Part shown: positions 43,254 to 56,150 of the stretch, in pieces | How the letters are laid out: each line of letters opens with the position of its first letter | How positions within the stretch are numbered: position 1 is the stretch's first letter | Source of the DNA: Acanthosepion pharaonis | Taxonomy: Eukaryota > Mollusca > Cephalopoda > Sepiida > Sepiidae | Length of the DNA: 64,000 bases | Assembly: GCA_903632075.3 (NCBI GenBank) | Contig: CAHIKZ030005439.1 | Location: forward strand, 1,827,501 to 1,891,500 | Direction of reading: 5' to 3' | The notes under the pieces: model-generated | The model's input: the letters and a program-made list of their open reading frames with translations, nothing else | What the model was told of the DNA's origin: nothing | Database searches by the model: none | Position numbers and translations under genes: made by a program

Positions 43254-44918
43254 GTGGCACCGGCTATTTTTCAACAAGCTATGGATACCATGTTTGCGGA
43301 TTGTGATTTTGCAGTGATGTACCTGGATGATATGTTAATGAAAAGTGTATCTAATGAACAACATGTTGCCCATGAGAAAACAATTTTGGAAAAATTCAAG
43401 CTCAGTGAAGAAACATGTGAATTATTTTTGCTGGAAATTAAATACCTTGGTCAAATAATTGATAAATATGGTTGTCAAACAGATCTGTCAAGAGCATGTG
43501 CAATTAAAAATATGCCTCCACCAACTAACGTGACTATATTAAAAGCTTTTCTAAGACTAGCTAATTGTCATCAAATATATGTACATAATATGCATAATTT
43601 GAGAGCTCCACTGAATGATCTACTTAAAAAAGAAGTTAAGTGGAACTGGAATGATAAGGGTCAAAAGGTATCTGACAAAATAAAAAAAAGACTGATGTCA
43701 GATTTATCATTAGCACACTATGATCCAAAAGCAGAAATTGTAGTGACATCAGATGCTAGTGAGTACGGTATTGGAGCAGTGATTTTACACAAAAACTATG
43801 GCAGTAAAATGAAAGCCTTTGCTCATGCTTCATGCTTGCTTCTACCAGCAGAGAAAAATTACAGCCAGATAGAAAAAGAGGCTCCAGCAATTATATTTGC
43901 TGTGAAGAAATTTCATAAATTTATTCATGGAAGAAATTTTAGGTTGCAAACAGACCACAGACTATTAACAATATGTGGTTCAAAGAAAGGAATACCTAAA
44001 CATACAGCTAATAGACTACAATGCTGGGGTACCATCTTATTAAACTATGATTTTACAATGGAGTACCAATCGTCTAAAAAATTAGGACATGCAGATGGAT
44101 TATCAAGATTAATACTTAAAAATGCAGAACCATTTGAGGACATGGTCATTGCAGCACTAAAAAGCAAAATGGAAATAAAAAAAAACATTTTGTGCAATGT
44201 AGTAAGAGAGTTACCAGTTACCCTGGAAGAAATAAAAGAAAAAGCGGAAAATGATGTCTTTATTGCAAAAATAAAAAAGCAATTGAAAGAAAGTAACAAA
44301 GAACAAAATCCAGACTTAAACACTTACTCACTATGCAACAGTGTAGTAATGTTTGGGCAAAGGGTTGTAATACCTAGTGTGTTACAGAAGCAAATATTGA
44401 AGGATTTTCATAGCAGACATCCTGGTATTTCAAGAATGAAATCTCTGATGAGAAGTTTTGTATATTGGACCAGAATGGACCAAGATATTGAAAAAATAGT
44501 GAAAGCTTGCAGAGGTTGTGTTCTGGCAGCAAAACTACCTATCACAAAGATAGAACCTTGGCCAAAGACAGACATGCCATGGTCAAGACTGCATATAGAT
44601 TTTGCAGGTCCTATGAATGGATCACATTATCTTGTGGTAGTTGATAGTTTCACTAAATGGCCAGAAATTTATAAGTGCAAAAATCCAACATCTTCAGTGA
44701 CAGTGAATTTCTTGCATGAACTGTTTGCAAGATATGGCATACCAGATACCATAGTCTCTGATAATGGAATGCAATTCACAGGTAAAGAATTCAAAGACTT
44801 TTGTAAGATGTTCTCCATTGAGCATATTACAAACCTTGCCATATCACCCAAGGTCAAATGGACAAGTGGAATGGTTTGTGGGAACATTCAAAAGAGTGTT
44901 GAAGAAAGCAAGTCTTGA
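43254..44918 (+). pseudogene. gypsy pol: RT C-terminal part, RNase H and integrase core
   Basis: 554-residue open frame. RT: APAIFQQAMD and the catalytic YLDD at residues 23-26. Connection: GQIIDKYG. RNase H: TSDASEYGIGAV, NYSQIEKEA, LQTDHRLLTI, HADGLSRL. Integrase: zinc region HPGISRMKSLMR...CRGC, then WSRLHIDFAGP (first catalytic Asp) and VSDNGMQFTGKEF (second Asp). The frame shifts at about 44850, so the Glu-bearing part lies in the next entry. It starts mid-domain, so its ATG is fortuitous. Confidence 0.92.
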
Positions 44919-45063
44919 GAAAGTAAATGAGGAAGCACTTCAAAATTTTCTGAGAGTTTACCATGTAACACCTAACCCCAATACACCATCAGGCATGTCA
45001 CTGGCAGAATTAATGTTTGCTAGAAAAGTAAAATTGGTGTTCAACAAGTTATTACCAAGTTGA
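44840..45063 (+). pseudogene. gypsy integrase C-terminal part in the shifted frame
   Basis: The second frame carries the HPRSNGQVE block with the third catalytic residue (Glu), then TFKRVLKK and an AELMFARK-like segment typical of the integrase C-terminus. It terminates at 45063. A following frame to 45322 (KRFEHKRHHNQLKK) may be the extreme pol C-terminus. Confidence 0.8.
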
Positions 45064-45322
45064 AAAACACAAATGGATAACAAAAACAACACCAAAAGTT
45101 TCAAGGTTGGCAATAAAGTGTTCTTTAGGATGGCAAAGAAAGGTGGGAAGACAGCATAATATCAGCAAGAATCAGGAAGTTGATTTACATGGTAAAGGGA
45201 AAAGATTTGAACATAAAAGGCACCATAATCAGCTGAAAAAAATGGTTCATTCAATGAAAGACCTGAAACATTGGAAAGTGGCATCGATTCCTCTTTTTAA
45301 GTTCATGACACTTGAAATTTAA

Positions 45323-46548
45323 TTTTAGTCCAGTCCACAGGTTCATTAGTCTAATGGAAGAACAAAGATAAATATCCTCTTATGGATTATTATAGATCTA
45401 TTATTTTAAAGATAATTGGAATATAAGTTGAATTGCGCTAGATCAACAAGATTAATAAAATACCAGTTTACATTTCATTAAGTTTCATATCTAAAGATTA
45501 TTGAATGAATGTTAGAATAGATAAGTGTAGAAATTGTGTGGTATAACAAAATGAGTCATAAGTATTCAATTAACAAGTGGCACAGAGAAATTAGCAAGTT
45601 CAAGAAATTGTTTATTCTCAAATATAGATCATTAGTCCTTTATCCTAATGAATACTATAGCAAATTCCTATATTTGCATAAAATTTTGAACAAGAGAGAC
45701 AAGACTTTATTTGTATACTTTTTCCAATAACTTAGGCTTCGTCAGGAAGAAACAGTGATGTTGGTGGTGACTGGAAAATTTAAAGTCTCTGAAAGTGTAG
45801 ATGAACTAAATACAAATATCTTAGAGACTAATTTTTCAATTATATGCATAGTTATGTAAGAATAGTAGTTGGGCTATTATTAAACACCTAAAACGTCAAG
45901 TGGGTGTTTATTCAACGACTGTCTGAATAACCTTATTATAGAAACAAATCAAAATTGGCTTGACATATGAACCTTTTAAAATTGTAATTGTTATAGCAAG
46001 TGTGTAATGATGAATAAACCATTTTATTCTTGGGCAAATTGTAGTATATACCAATTTAAATGGTACAACAAAAAAGTATTTTGAGTGTAATTACTAAATG
46101 TCCTCTAACAATTCATTGATAAACTTCTTTTATACTTTTGTTGTTAATCTCAAGAAGTCATGCTATTAAAAGTGCTAAATTTTATACAGTTAATTATTAA
46201 AATAGTTCCCAGAGACAAGAAATACAATGACAAATTTTATCTTTTATTTTATTTATAAATATTATGAAAACAAATACTATTAGTCTGTAGGATTAAATTT
46301 AAAACAGTTAACTAGAATCAAATTTGAGAAAATACTTTTAGAGTCTGACAAGTAAAAATAAATTTATTTAAATTTTATATGTCCTAAAATTATTCTATTC
46401 ATAGTAGCTAATTTCTCTTTAGGCTTTGGGATCAGATGTACAAACACAAATCCCCAAAGAGTGTTTCAAGTAAGAGATAATTAAAATCTCAATAGTTAAA
46501 AGGACCATTTCTTCTTTTTTTTTTTTTATGTAGCAACAGCACCATGAT
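45323..46548. other. sequence between gypsy and deleted mariner
   Basis: AT-rich. Could include a diverged 3' LTR (about 45525-45900), but no matching 5' copy was found. Confidence 0.4.
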
Positions 46549-47276
46549 GTCACAGTGTAGTAAGTTTTCGAGAGCACCATTAGAAAGTACTATACCTCAG
46601 TAGCTGTCTGGTCACTGATGCACAAGGTGCTTAATAATTGACATGTCTCCAAAATACAATCATCGAGCTGCTGTTGTGGAGGGCCTTTGCATCAACCACA
46701 AAGCCAAGGAAATCATTGAATGGTTTAAATACCCTAAAACTATTGCAAAGGCATATGGGGTCTCAGACAATAAGGAAAATTTCAAGTTAAAACACCAGCA
46801 AAAGCGTGAAGAAAATTGCCAAGGAAATGAGCACTAGCAGGTGAACAATTGGGAGTATTGTCAAGGAGGAGTTCAATTATAAATCTTATGTGCTCAAGAG
46901 GTGCCACTTGCTCTCTGTACAACTGGTTACTCAACTTATGCTCCCCTCCCAATATCGTCAGCTTGCAATCCTCTCAACTATTTTGTGCAGAGTGTCTTGG
47001 AGAGCGAGGTGAACAGCAGATCCTACAACACCAAGGAGGCTTTCAAAGCAGCCATCAAGGATGAAATGGCCGACAGGGACAGTGCCAAAGCCTGCAACAG
47101 CTTCCAGTCCCATCTGGAGAAAATGGTGACCATATCAAGTGATTTTTGTGCTTTATATATGTGCCAAACTGTGTATAAAGTTTCATTGAAATATATTCAT
47201 TTGTTATATGAAAATAAAATGCTGTTTTTATTATCCATTAATTTTTCTGAATTTATCTGCACCACACTGTATATAG
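46549..47276 (+). mobile_element. internally deleted mariner-like element
   Basis: The plus strand begins MSPKYNHRAAVVEGLCINHK, then KEIIEWFKYPKT and AKAYGVSDNKENFKLKHQ (N-terminal DNA-binding region), KKIAKEMS and YKSYVLKR. It then jumps directly to the transposase C-terminus, CNPLNYFVQSVLESE and NTKEAFKAAIKDEMADRD (a degraded SPDLNPLDYFVW block onward). The central catalytic DDE region is absent. The right terminus reads gcaccacactgtata (about 47262-47276); the left end (cacagtgtagtaag, about 46551) is a partial complement. Non-autonomous and dead. Confidence 0.85.
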
Positions 47277-49656
47277 GTAAATCAATAAGTCTGCAGCCTA
47301 ATGATGAAAAAAGTATTTATCATACAACAAATATGTATTTTTCATCAATAACCTAATACTACTCTGGATCACATAAATGAAACATTATATAACAAATACC
47401 TTAGATCATTATTCAGCTAATAACAATGTCAGATTACTGACTTAGCAAAGCACCCTCATATTTAAGAAAAACAGAAAAAAGTTGCATATATTTGTTAACT
47501 GTAAATCACCAACAGAAGAAAAAATAACCAGTTAGAGTTTTGTATATGTCAATTTTTCTTTGATGTTGCATGTCAACAGTACATAACTTTTATAAAATTT
47601 TAACTTTTATATTAGTAAATTTTATTAAGAAAATTGTTATGAAGTGGGATTTCCTTTGTATATTATCAGTTCAGCAGTAGTAGTTTATCTTGCATACCAG
47701 AGCTGCTCTACCCTTACTGCTTGGGCATTTATATAGTCTATGCCTTAACTATGTTAATTAGGCAGTCATTTACATATCACTATAAAAATGTTAGTATATT
47801 TTATCAGAAGTCAATCATATATTACTAGATTATCATAAGAGAAAGGCGATAAATACATTTGATGTCTATACAATCACATGCTACTGACCAGATGGGACAG
47901 CATCTTTTCATCAAAGGAATTTTGACAAGTCTTGTATATTAATAATTAGGTAAGACAGGAAGAAATTAATTCATGTGCGATATTTAGATATTCTTTATGC
48001 AAAAGATTATAGAAAATAATAGGGTAATTGTTCCACATTCGTCAGTGCTTTAAAGACCACATTTACCTATTGCTTAATGGTAGATGTGAATCTAATGTAA
48101 ATAAATTTGTAATACAATTGATAGTAATTAGTAGATATTAATACATGTTTACAAGCATCAGTGATATTAACAAGAAAGTGAATGAATTTATAAAAGTTAA
48201 TATTATTTTCATTGACCATTCTATATGATTTGAATACAAATAAAAAAATTAAAAAATTAAAAAAGTCCTAAATTTACAATAAGAGATTATAAACAAATTC
48301 AAATCTCAAAAAATAAACTGATAACTATTTCTAAGCTTAGTTATTATCTGTTTTAAACAAAACTAATATGAATTATTACTATTTTAAAGACATTTAATTA
48401 GAATAGCGAAAAAAAGTGTTGAAGACAGTTAAGTCCATAATGTTCAGTATGACATGTTCAACACTTCACAGTAATATTGATTTTTGCTGGGGAACATCTT
48501 ATGTTTGCTTCTATATATAGTCAAGAAACTGGCAGCTCAGAGTAGAGAATATAACCTATTGATAGAGGCAACATGCTAGCACACAGACACTCACCAGTTT
48601 TTACATTCATATAATATAATCATATACCTAAAAAGAAAAGTTCTTCTATTAGTCTTTGGGTATTTTCCTAACAAGAGTATATTAATAATATATATTGAAA
48701 AATGTTTCTAACAGTAAATTTAATTCTCAAACAGTTAATAATGGTTATGTCAGATTAGAATAAAAAAAAAATCTATATATAATTGTACTACCAAAGAGTG
48801 GAACCTTTTACCAATTAAAAGGTAGCTTTCTAACTGGGAAAAACAGACATTATCATTCTAACAACAAAAAAGAAAAAGTTAAACATCTTAAGAGTCTCTT
48901 CCTCTTATTTTGAAAGTGTTTAAAAAAAGTCACTGCCTATAACCTTTAATAAAACATTCTAGATTTGGAGGGACAACAACACACCAGCCCAAGATAGTCA
49001 ATATTTATTTAGTATTTCAGGGAATAGAAGAGGAAATTTACATGTTGTTTCCTTTGGTAGAGAATAAGAGGTATATTATTCAGTTTTTCCATGAACATAG
49101 TTACCATTTTAAGGAGAATTTAAAAATATTAGTTTAGGAAAACAGGTCAGAAGAGGAATCAATAAGAACTCCTTGGAACACAGACAAATAACTGTGTTGG
49201 CTTATAACAGAAAAACAAAATAAGTAACTATTGTTTATGACCCGAGTTGGCTTGCAGATGTTAGGATCTATTAGTTTAAGATAAAAGCTTTCTAGTGTTT
49301 CACACATACTTATGTCTATCATACATCAGCAGCAATGAATCCAATAAAGGTCAAGTTGAATATTAGCTTTTAGAATATAACCTTTTTTTTTTTTTTATTG
49401 ATATTCACTTTCTATTTTCTGAAAGAAAATTCTTCAGGAAAAACAAGACTGGAGGCATTCATTGAACATTCTTTTTTTAACTTTATTTATTCAATAATAA
49501 ATTCACATTTGGTGACATCATTATATTGATATTTGAAACTAGAGAGTCTATGCAAAAATTGTTTTTGACCAGCAGAAGTGTTGTAAGATACTCTCAGTCT
49601 AAACTAAAGTTTTTTTTTTTTTATTATTCAACTAAAGAATCTATGCAGACTTACTT

Positions 49657-49692
49657 AGAGAGAGAGAGAGTGTGTGTGTGTGTGGGGGGGGG
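49657..49692. repeat. (GA)n(TG)n(G)n compound microsatellite
   Basis: Seven GA units, seven TG units, then a G run. Confidence 0.95.
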
Positions 49693-50125
49693 CACATAAA
49701 TAAAACAAAAACTGAACTTCATGCATTTCCTGAAGCAATTGATTTGCCCTACAGTTTCACAGGCAAAATGTTCAATGAATGCAATTCTAAACAAAAACAA
49801 ATAAAATGATCAAAATACCCATTTTTGAAACCAACAAATTATCTGGATAGAACAGAAATAGCCAATATGAAGAGCAGTAAAAGTATTTTATACAACAGAA
49901 TCAAATGTGACCATTTGAAAGAGTTTTTTGCTTGTAGAAAATATGCAAATTAAAATATTCCAAGTTTTCTTTGTCTATAAAAAAAAAGCATCATTTGAGA
50001 TACATTATTAATATTTAATAAGTAATAAACCTATGGATTCGATCATAATCAGAGTAAGACCAATAAGAAAAAAAGTTTACCAAAAAGTGGTCAGAGAATT
50101 GACCAACTAATATGAGAGAAATGAG

Positions 50126-50156
<31 letters not shown>

Positions 50157-51274
50157 GTAGTCAACTGATTTTGAAATTTTCTTATTTGTTTAATCAATAG
50201 TTTACTTATAGGTAAGAAAGGGGTAAAAATTTTCAATTGCTTTGTACATTGAGTTGATATCAATGAAGAAGACTTTAAGATGAGCATGATTACTGATGAT
50301 TTGTTTGAAACAGAAACATGCATTGAAAACTCCATTGGAACAACATGTATCAAAGAGCATAGCGATATTTGAATATTTATGAAAAGTGATTTGTGTATTC
50401 AGATAAAGTCTAAAGAAAAAGTAAAATGTTTGCATCTGTTGATCTTAAGTAGAATAATAGAAGTTCTGTTCAACTCATTCTGCTTTTGCTACATCGGATT
50501 GAAACTATAGAATGCTTTGTTTGTATTCAATATAAATTTAAAAGATATATGTGTAAAAACAAAAATAATCATTTGCTTCACTATTGAAGTGATGTAATGA
50601 CATGTTAAGAAAATATTCACATGTTAATAAAATTATTTTTTTTTATATATTAAATCTAACAAGTATTTAGACAAGTTTTTTAACTGATGCAAAAAGTCAA
50701 AGCGTAGTAAACAATTATTCTAAAACTTGTGGGCATTGATTCAAGTTTTTAAAAAAGATATGACTGTCAGCATGTTAAAAATATAAAATTTTAAACATGT
50801 TCTTGAAACAGAATTTTACAGATTTAAATGAGGAATTAATGCAATACCTAACAGAACTAAGCCATACAAGTCAATCTTATTCAGCCTATCCAGAATGTAA
50901 ATCAATCTTGTTTCTGTAGCTTTTTAATTAATCAAGCAGTTAATTGCACTTGAAAAGTAAGACTATTCTAATATTATAATGCAAATGTGTAATAATGAAG
51001 AAATATTCTTAATTTCATACTACGTTCATTACCCACATCATTCTGTGTCACAAATACACCAAGGACAAACCAAAACCATTGACCTAATTGTTATATATCA
51101 AAAGAAAAAAAAAAAAAAAAAAAAAAATCAGTCACATTGTCCTGAGAAAGCAATAAACATAATTACTACATTACAGAGTAGTTAAAAAGTAAACAGCTGG
51201 TTAAAATAAAAACAAAGATTGGAAAGAAACCTATTATTTTTTTTTTATCAATGAATCAAAAGTTGTTAAAGATA

Positions 51275-51415
51275 TACAAGGTGTACTAAAAAATTCTCAG
51301 CCTAACTCACTTCCTAAAATCTGGCCAGATAAAAGAATTTGGGCAATATTCCTTTTTGGTCAATCCAAGAACTTTTCAACAGCTCCTGTATATATCATAT
51401 ATAAAATTAATGACA
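51275..51415. repeat. possible small mariner-derived MITE
   Basis: Starts ggtgtactaaaaaattctcag and ends cagctcctgtatat. The outer motif resembles 33093-33180 (ggtgtgaagaaaaattccc...cacttcctaatatct), suggesting two diverged copies of one short non-coding family. Confidence 0.35.
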
Positions 51416-52569
51416 TCACCATCTTATTGTGTTTTTTAAAAATTGCAAAGTTTGTTTGGAATAAGGCAATTTTTAGAAGTAGTTAGGCTTCTGTCTTTAT
51501 ATAAATTAAATCCTCAAACTTTAAAGAGTTGATTTTAAAAGATAATGTAATTAGTTTAGGAGATATAAACTTCCTGAATTTGAACAGACCTGTTTGCAGT
51601 TCTCAAATTGTCTATTTTTAATATTTATCCCAAAGTACCATTGCAATGCTGATCTTACAATTAAAATTTATCTGAAATATGGTGATTTTGAAATAGTTAT
51701 TTACTAAAAATTTAACTTATAATTTTGATTTCTGTAGATAAGTGATTTTATAAGTATTCTAGTAACATTCAAATGTATTATGGAAGATCAATGACTATAA
51801 AAATTTCCAAGACAAAAGCACTTAAAAAGTAGATTTGAAAAATTATTTCAGAGGATTTCATGTTATTCTCAACAAGGCTCAGAGGTTGCTTAACCTTAGT
51901 ACTTTATAGCAAATGCAAAATGAATGTGAACATTGTATATTAAAATAAGATTTTATTCTATAGTTTTTGTCCAGAAATGCCAGAAACAACCAAACGTGAT
52001 AAATTAAGTTTCTCAGATTCACCTTAGTTTTGTCATTTTTTACGAGAATTAAACCTTTTGTATTTATGTGATATTTTCTGTAGAGTAACAACATTTTTTA
52101 TATTTTGAAATGATATTTTTTATTAGGTCTTTATGACCTTAAGTAAAATTATGAGCATTTTTAAAGCTATTTTAACAGTCATTTCTGCAGCATATGAATT
52201 GAAAAATAATATTTACATTTTTTTTTACTGTTCAATTCAATCTATCTAAAAAAAATAAACTTTTTTAACCTATTTGATTTTGAGAAAAAAGATTTAGAAT
52301 GCATTCCTTTACACATGAGAAACACAATAAAATTGAGAGTATATATTTCTTTTATCATATCTCTATGTATGGAACATTTTTGCAATTTGCATATTCACAC
52401 ATCTTAATTTGATTTCATTGCACATCTAACCATTAGTTATCAAACATACATTGTATTTTGAACTGCCCAAATAAAATTAAAGAAAAAAAACTAGAAGAAT
52501 ATTAACTTATATCACAGTTTTCTTCATTAAAAATCGAAAGGTTTTTCATGCAATAAATCTATTTAGCAG

Positions 52570-55500
52570 AAAATAATGCTTTATGACTCGGCGTCTGCGA
52601 AAATGGAGTCAACGAGAGGAATTCCAGGAATTTTTAAAAAGTGATGGCGGTGGAGTGTTGGTGTACTGTAACTGAAGTACATGAGTTAACTAACAAATGT
52701 TCTTTTTTAGACAAAGTAGTGAAAGCTAAACTAGCATTTTGTATGCCCACATAAAACTTTGACTACTGTTTTTAGTGATAATGAGATTTAACAGTTCTTT
52801 CTCGGACACCCAAAGAATTGTATTCAGTAACTTTGTTTTTAATTGATGTTGAAAGAAATACACATCTATAACAAGACAATTATTGGCCAAAAAGTTGGGA
52901 TCAAGTTGTACGGAAAGAAAGATAAAAGCCAAAAATATGTCTAAGTTTCCTTTCCAAAAATCTCGTAAAAGAGAAAAACTTGATTTACTAACAACCACTG
53001 CACCAGTATTGCTGACTTTCAGGTTCATTTTGTATTCGGGGTAAAACGGTTTCATTATGATGCACATTTAAAAAGTGACAATAAAAAGTTGAGATTGTTC
53101 AAGCAAAAAGTAACTTTGCTGATAAAATTACTCTTTCAATAATGATGTATTGTAGTTTGTAGTGTAGTTTATGCAAAAAATCTCCAAGCAGTGATTAAAT
53201 CGTTACTTAATATTACTACTTCGAATAATTTTCTAACTTCATAAGAACATTATTTTCAAGAAGTCTGAAAAATACAAAACAATGCATACTTAGTATTTTT
53301 TTCTCCAGAAAATGAAAAAGTAAAAAATAAATTAATGCATCAAGTTAAAAAAACAAATTTTTTGTTCAATTTCGAAAAAACTTAAATGAAAAAGTTTTGA
53401 AAGTTTGATATTATTCCAAAATCGCTAATCATGTCAATAAAAAAGGCAAACAGCTACAATAACTTAGCGCTTAAATTTCCTGAAGGCTTTTTTTAGAAGC
53501 AAAAATTTAAGTGCTCAAAATTCCATCAAACCAAGCAAAAATGAATTAAGTACTATCGTACATAAGAAATGAGACCCTCTCTTAAAAAACAAAAACAAAA
53601 AAAAACTGTTTTTGTGATATCAACTTTAAAAGAAAAATATTTGTTAGAAGTTAGAGTTTTACAGTCTATTTAAAAATGACCAAATTGGCACTTGTGGGAA
53701 AAGAGTAGACATTTGAAGACAATATAGAATTTTTTTAGAATTTTTTTTTTTTTTTTTTTTTTAAATCAACAACAGTTTTTTACCGCTCAAACATGAAAAT
53801 ATAATTTTTCTTCATATTGCTAATTTAAAACCATAACATTGTGAATAACTATTTTCTGAAACAAACTGGAAGAAAATACCATTCTTCCGCTGATTCTTTT
53901 CTTTTAATAAAAAAATGTGATAACTTTTTATTTTAATTAAAAAAAAAAAAAAAAGCTAAGCAAGCAGAATGAATTTATTTTTGCTTTCTTTCGAGTTGTT
54001 AAAGGACAACTTTTCGACCTTTGTTAAAAAGATTTTTTTTAATAAATTCAGACTACTTTTCTTGTGTTTGTTACTTTAGAAAGTAAACACACGAAAACAC
54101 GTGCAAATAATGGATGCATTTAAAACATTCCATACATATTATATGTGTCATGTGGTACAACATTCCCGTTGCTGTTATGTAGGGACATTTTTGGGTCAAA
54201 TAAAAATGTAATCATCCGTTAGTATGAATTTGAATTTTCCTTTTAAAGTAAACAAAAGTAGTAGTTATAGGTGCTTTTCTAAAGAGTGGAGACTTATGCT
54301 TATATAGTAACTAGTAGTAGAACATTTTTTTTTTTAATATTTTTCCAGGTAATAAAACGCTACGATATTATTCTTGCTACTTCTCTGCTATGAACTTTGC
54401 TTGTCCCTCCAAAACACGACAAAACAAAAAAAACGAAGGTTGAAAACAGGTGTAAAAGAATAGAAAGTCAAATCGGTACAAATTGAAGGTAAGAAGAGGA
54501 TACACGAAAGAACAAAGGAGATGTTGATAAAATATGCTACCTTGTTATTTAGAGAAAATTGTAAAAGTACTGAAGATGATGATAATTATAATTCGTACAT
54601 ACCAGCATAATTTTCACAAGCACAGACAAGCCAATTAAGTCCATAAGATAAAATTTTGGATAATAAAGTCGGAATCATCCTTGCATTCTTTCTGTAGTTT
54701 TAAGGCTCGAGTAACTGTTTATTTTATTACTTTTTTCTACTAAGAGAGGTGTTGGCATGTAAGATAAAAGAATTAGGAAACGACATCTGTAGGAAGAAGG
54801 CAGGGATGTGGCAGGACAAAATTCTCGTGTATCCATCTGGGTGGATAGGTGGTTAGCGCCAATGAAGTGAAACAATCGTCACAGGTGACACCGTCACTCA
54901 AAAAATTACAGGTCAATCAGTAGTTATGGTTCAAATAATAGTTCAACCCTTGTTCGCACTAACATAAAGCAAAGGTTGTTTCTGTCTTATCAGCATCGTC
55001 AAATGTTGACATAAAGTGAGAAGAGAAGTTCAGCACAAACAATAACAACTACAACTGTGATGGTTGGCGCGGTTGCATAAAAAGTATACTAGAAACCAGT
55101 TGTATCATTCTGACGTACCCTCTCAGTTCTGCCAGTGCATACCGCCATAACTACTACTGATACTACTAGTAAAAATAATAATCGTCAATAGTAGTACTAC
55201 TGCCACCACTGTACCGATTTTACGTCCTTTTCCTCCACTATTTTTACTTTATGCATACAGCTACCCCAACACAAGACAGCTGAGAAACAAGAGACTCCGT
55301 TCTGAGAGTTTCCCCCGGTATGGAATATTTTACATAATACAATGACTTGTTTAAATTCAATTATCCTAATGTAAAAAGCGGGTAGGCTTCCTTGGATCTT
55401 CTTACTAATGTTTGTTTTGTAGTAATTCATAAATTTATTGAAATGACCTTTAAAAAGTTAGTAATAAAATCTTTTAAATGCTTATTAGACAGAATTGCAG

Positions 55501-56150
55501 TGGTAGTTGATTTATTTTATTTACATTATTAATTCATTTAAAAAATAATGCTTGAAATATTAAGTTTTAGCTGAGAACTTGAGAAGTTATTGCAATGATT
55601 GTCGTCACAATAAAATTGCTTAAAATTTAAAAACAAAAAATTAAATCTGAATTTGAGTGAAAAGGAGAAACTGTTTTTAAAGTGTACTAGAATAAATCAA
55701 TCGGCCAGACGGGCTTGGAGTAATCGATAGAATAATGCAACAACAGCTCAAAGCGGTGATCGGATATTGATATTTATTATTGGTCAAACTAAGTCAGGTG
55801 CTGCAAACTGTCAGGTGGAAAAGTTGAACAAAAAAATGACATGAGGAAGAACGTGTAAAACTGTATCGTTTATAGTGACCAGTGACCTTGTGTTTATTTT
55901 AATTATTGATTTGTAAGACGAGGAAAGTGACAAAACGCCTGAGTGAATTTGAAGAAGAGAAATGTCAGAATAAGCAATTGATGAAAAAATAAGATGAGAT
56001 GGGGAAAGTGAAGGCAAAGACTATATAAGAAGAAAGAGCAAACAAAAACTGATGAGAGAGGGTGTTAATAAAAAAAAGGACCCCCTCTCCTTATAATGCC
56101 ACATTATTCAGGTGTACTTTCTTTAGCTTTTATTTTCCATCCGCCATCAA
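52570..56150. promoter_or_regulatory. CpG-retaining domain, candidate distal promoter of the kinase gene
   Basis: CpG dinucleotides are frequent across 3.5 kb of mostly non-repetitive DNA, for example gactcggcgtctgcg (about 52587), cgaaaacacgtgc (54092), cgctacgat (54358), ggcgcggtt (55067), cggccagacggg (55701) and gcggtgatcgga (55753). The DNA on either side (47300-52500 and 56600-63000) has almost none. Orientation and distance would suit a first-exon/promoter region of the minus-strand kinase gene. No first exon could be assigned with confidence. Inference from composition. Confidence 0.35.

Larger units (their letters stand above)
41560..45322 (+). mobile_element. Ty3/gypsy (K02A2.6-like) retrotransposon, degraded
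   Basis: Gag, protease, RT, RNase H and integrase remnants occur in the canonical Ty3/gypsy order on the plus strand, opposite to the kinase gene. Several stops, frameshifts and a poly-A expansion (about 43000-43018) interrupt it. I did not find clear LTRs: sequence before 41560 and after 45322 shows no obvious direct repeat. It may be a solo internal region or its LTRs may be too diverged to see. It is incapable of movement as read. Confidence 0.9.
47277..52569. other. AT-rich stretch without genes
   Basis: Contains (GA)n(TG)n(G)n at 49657-49692, poly-A tracts at about 50129-50156 and 51103-51127, and a short mariner-end-like sequence at 51275-51415 (ggtgtactaaaaaattctc ... aacagctcctgtata). 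No exon of the kinase could be identified here. Confidence 0.5.

Noticed and set aside
45340..45400. Segment caggttcattagtctaatgg reminiscent of a tRNA or tRNA-derived SINE
   Set aside because: No cloverleaf and no matching A and B boxes at the right spacing.
52590..52760. Plus-strand pieces resembling a hAT-type zinc finger (EFLKSDGGGVLVYCN and LDKVVKAKLAF)
   Set aside because: Only short matches in different frames, with no complete Cys/His set. Too weak to annotate.
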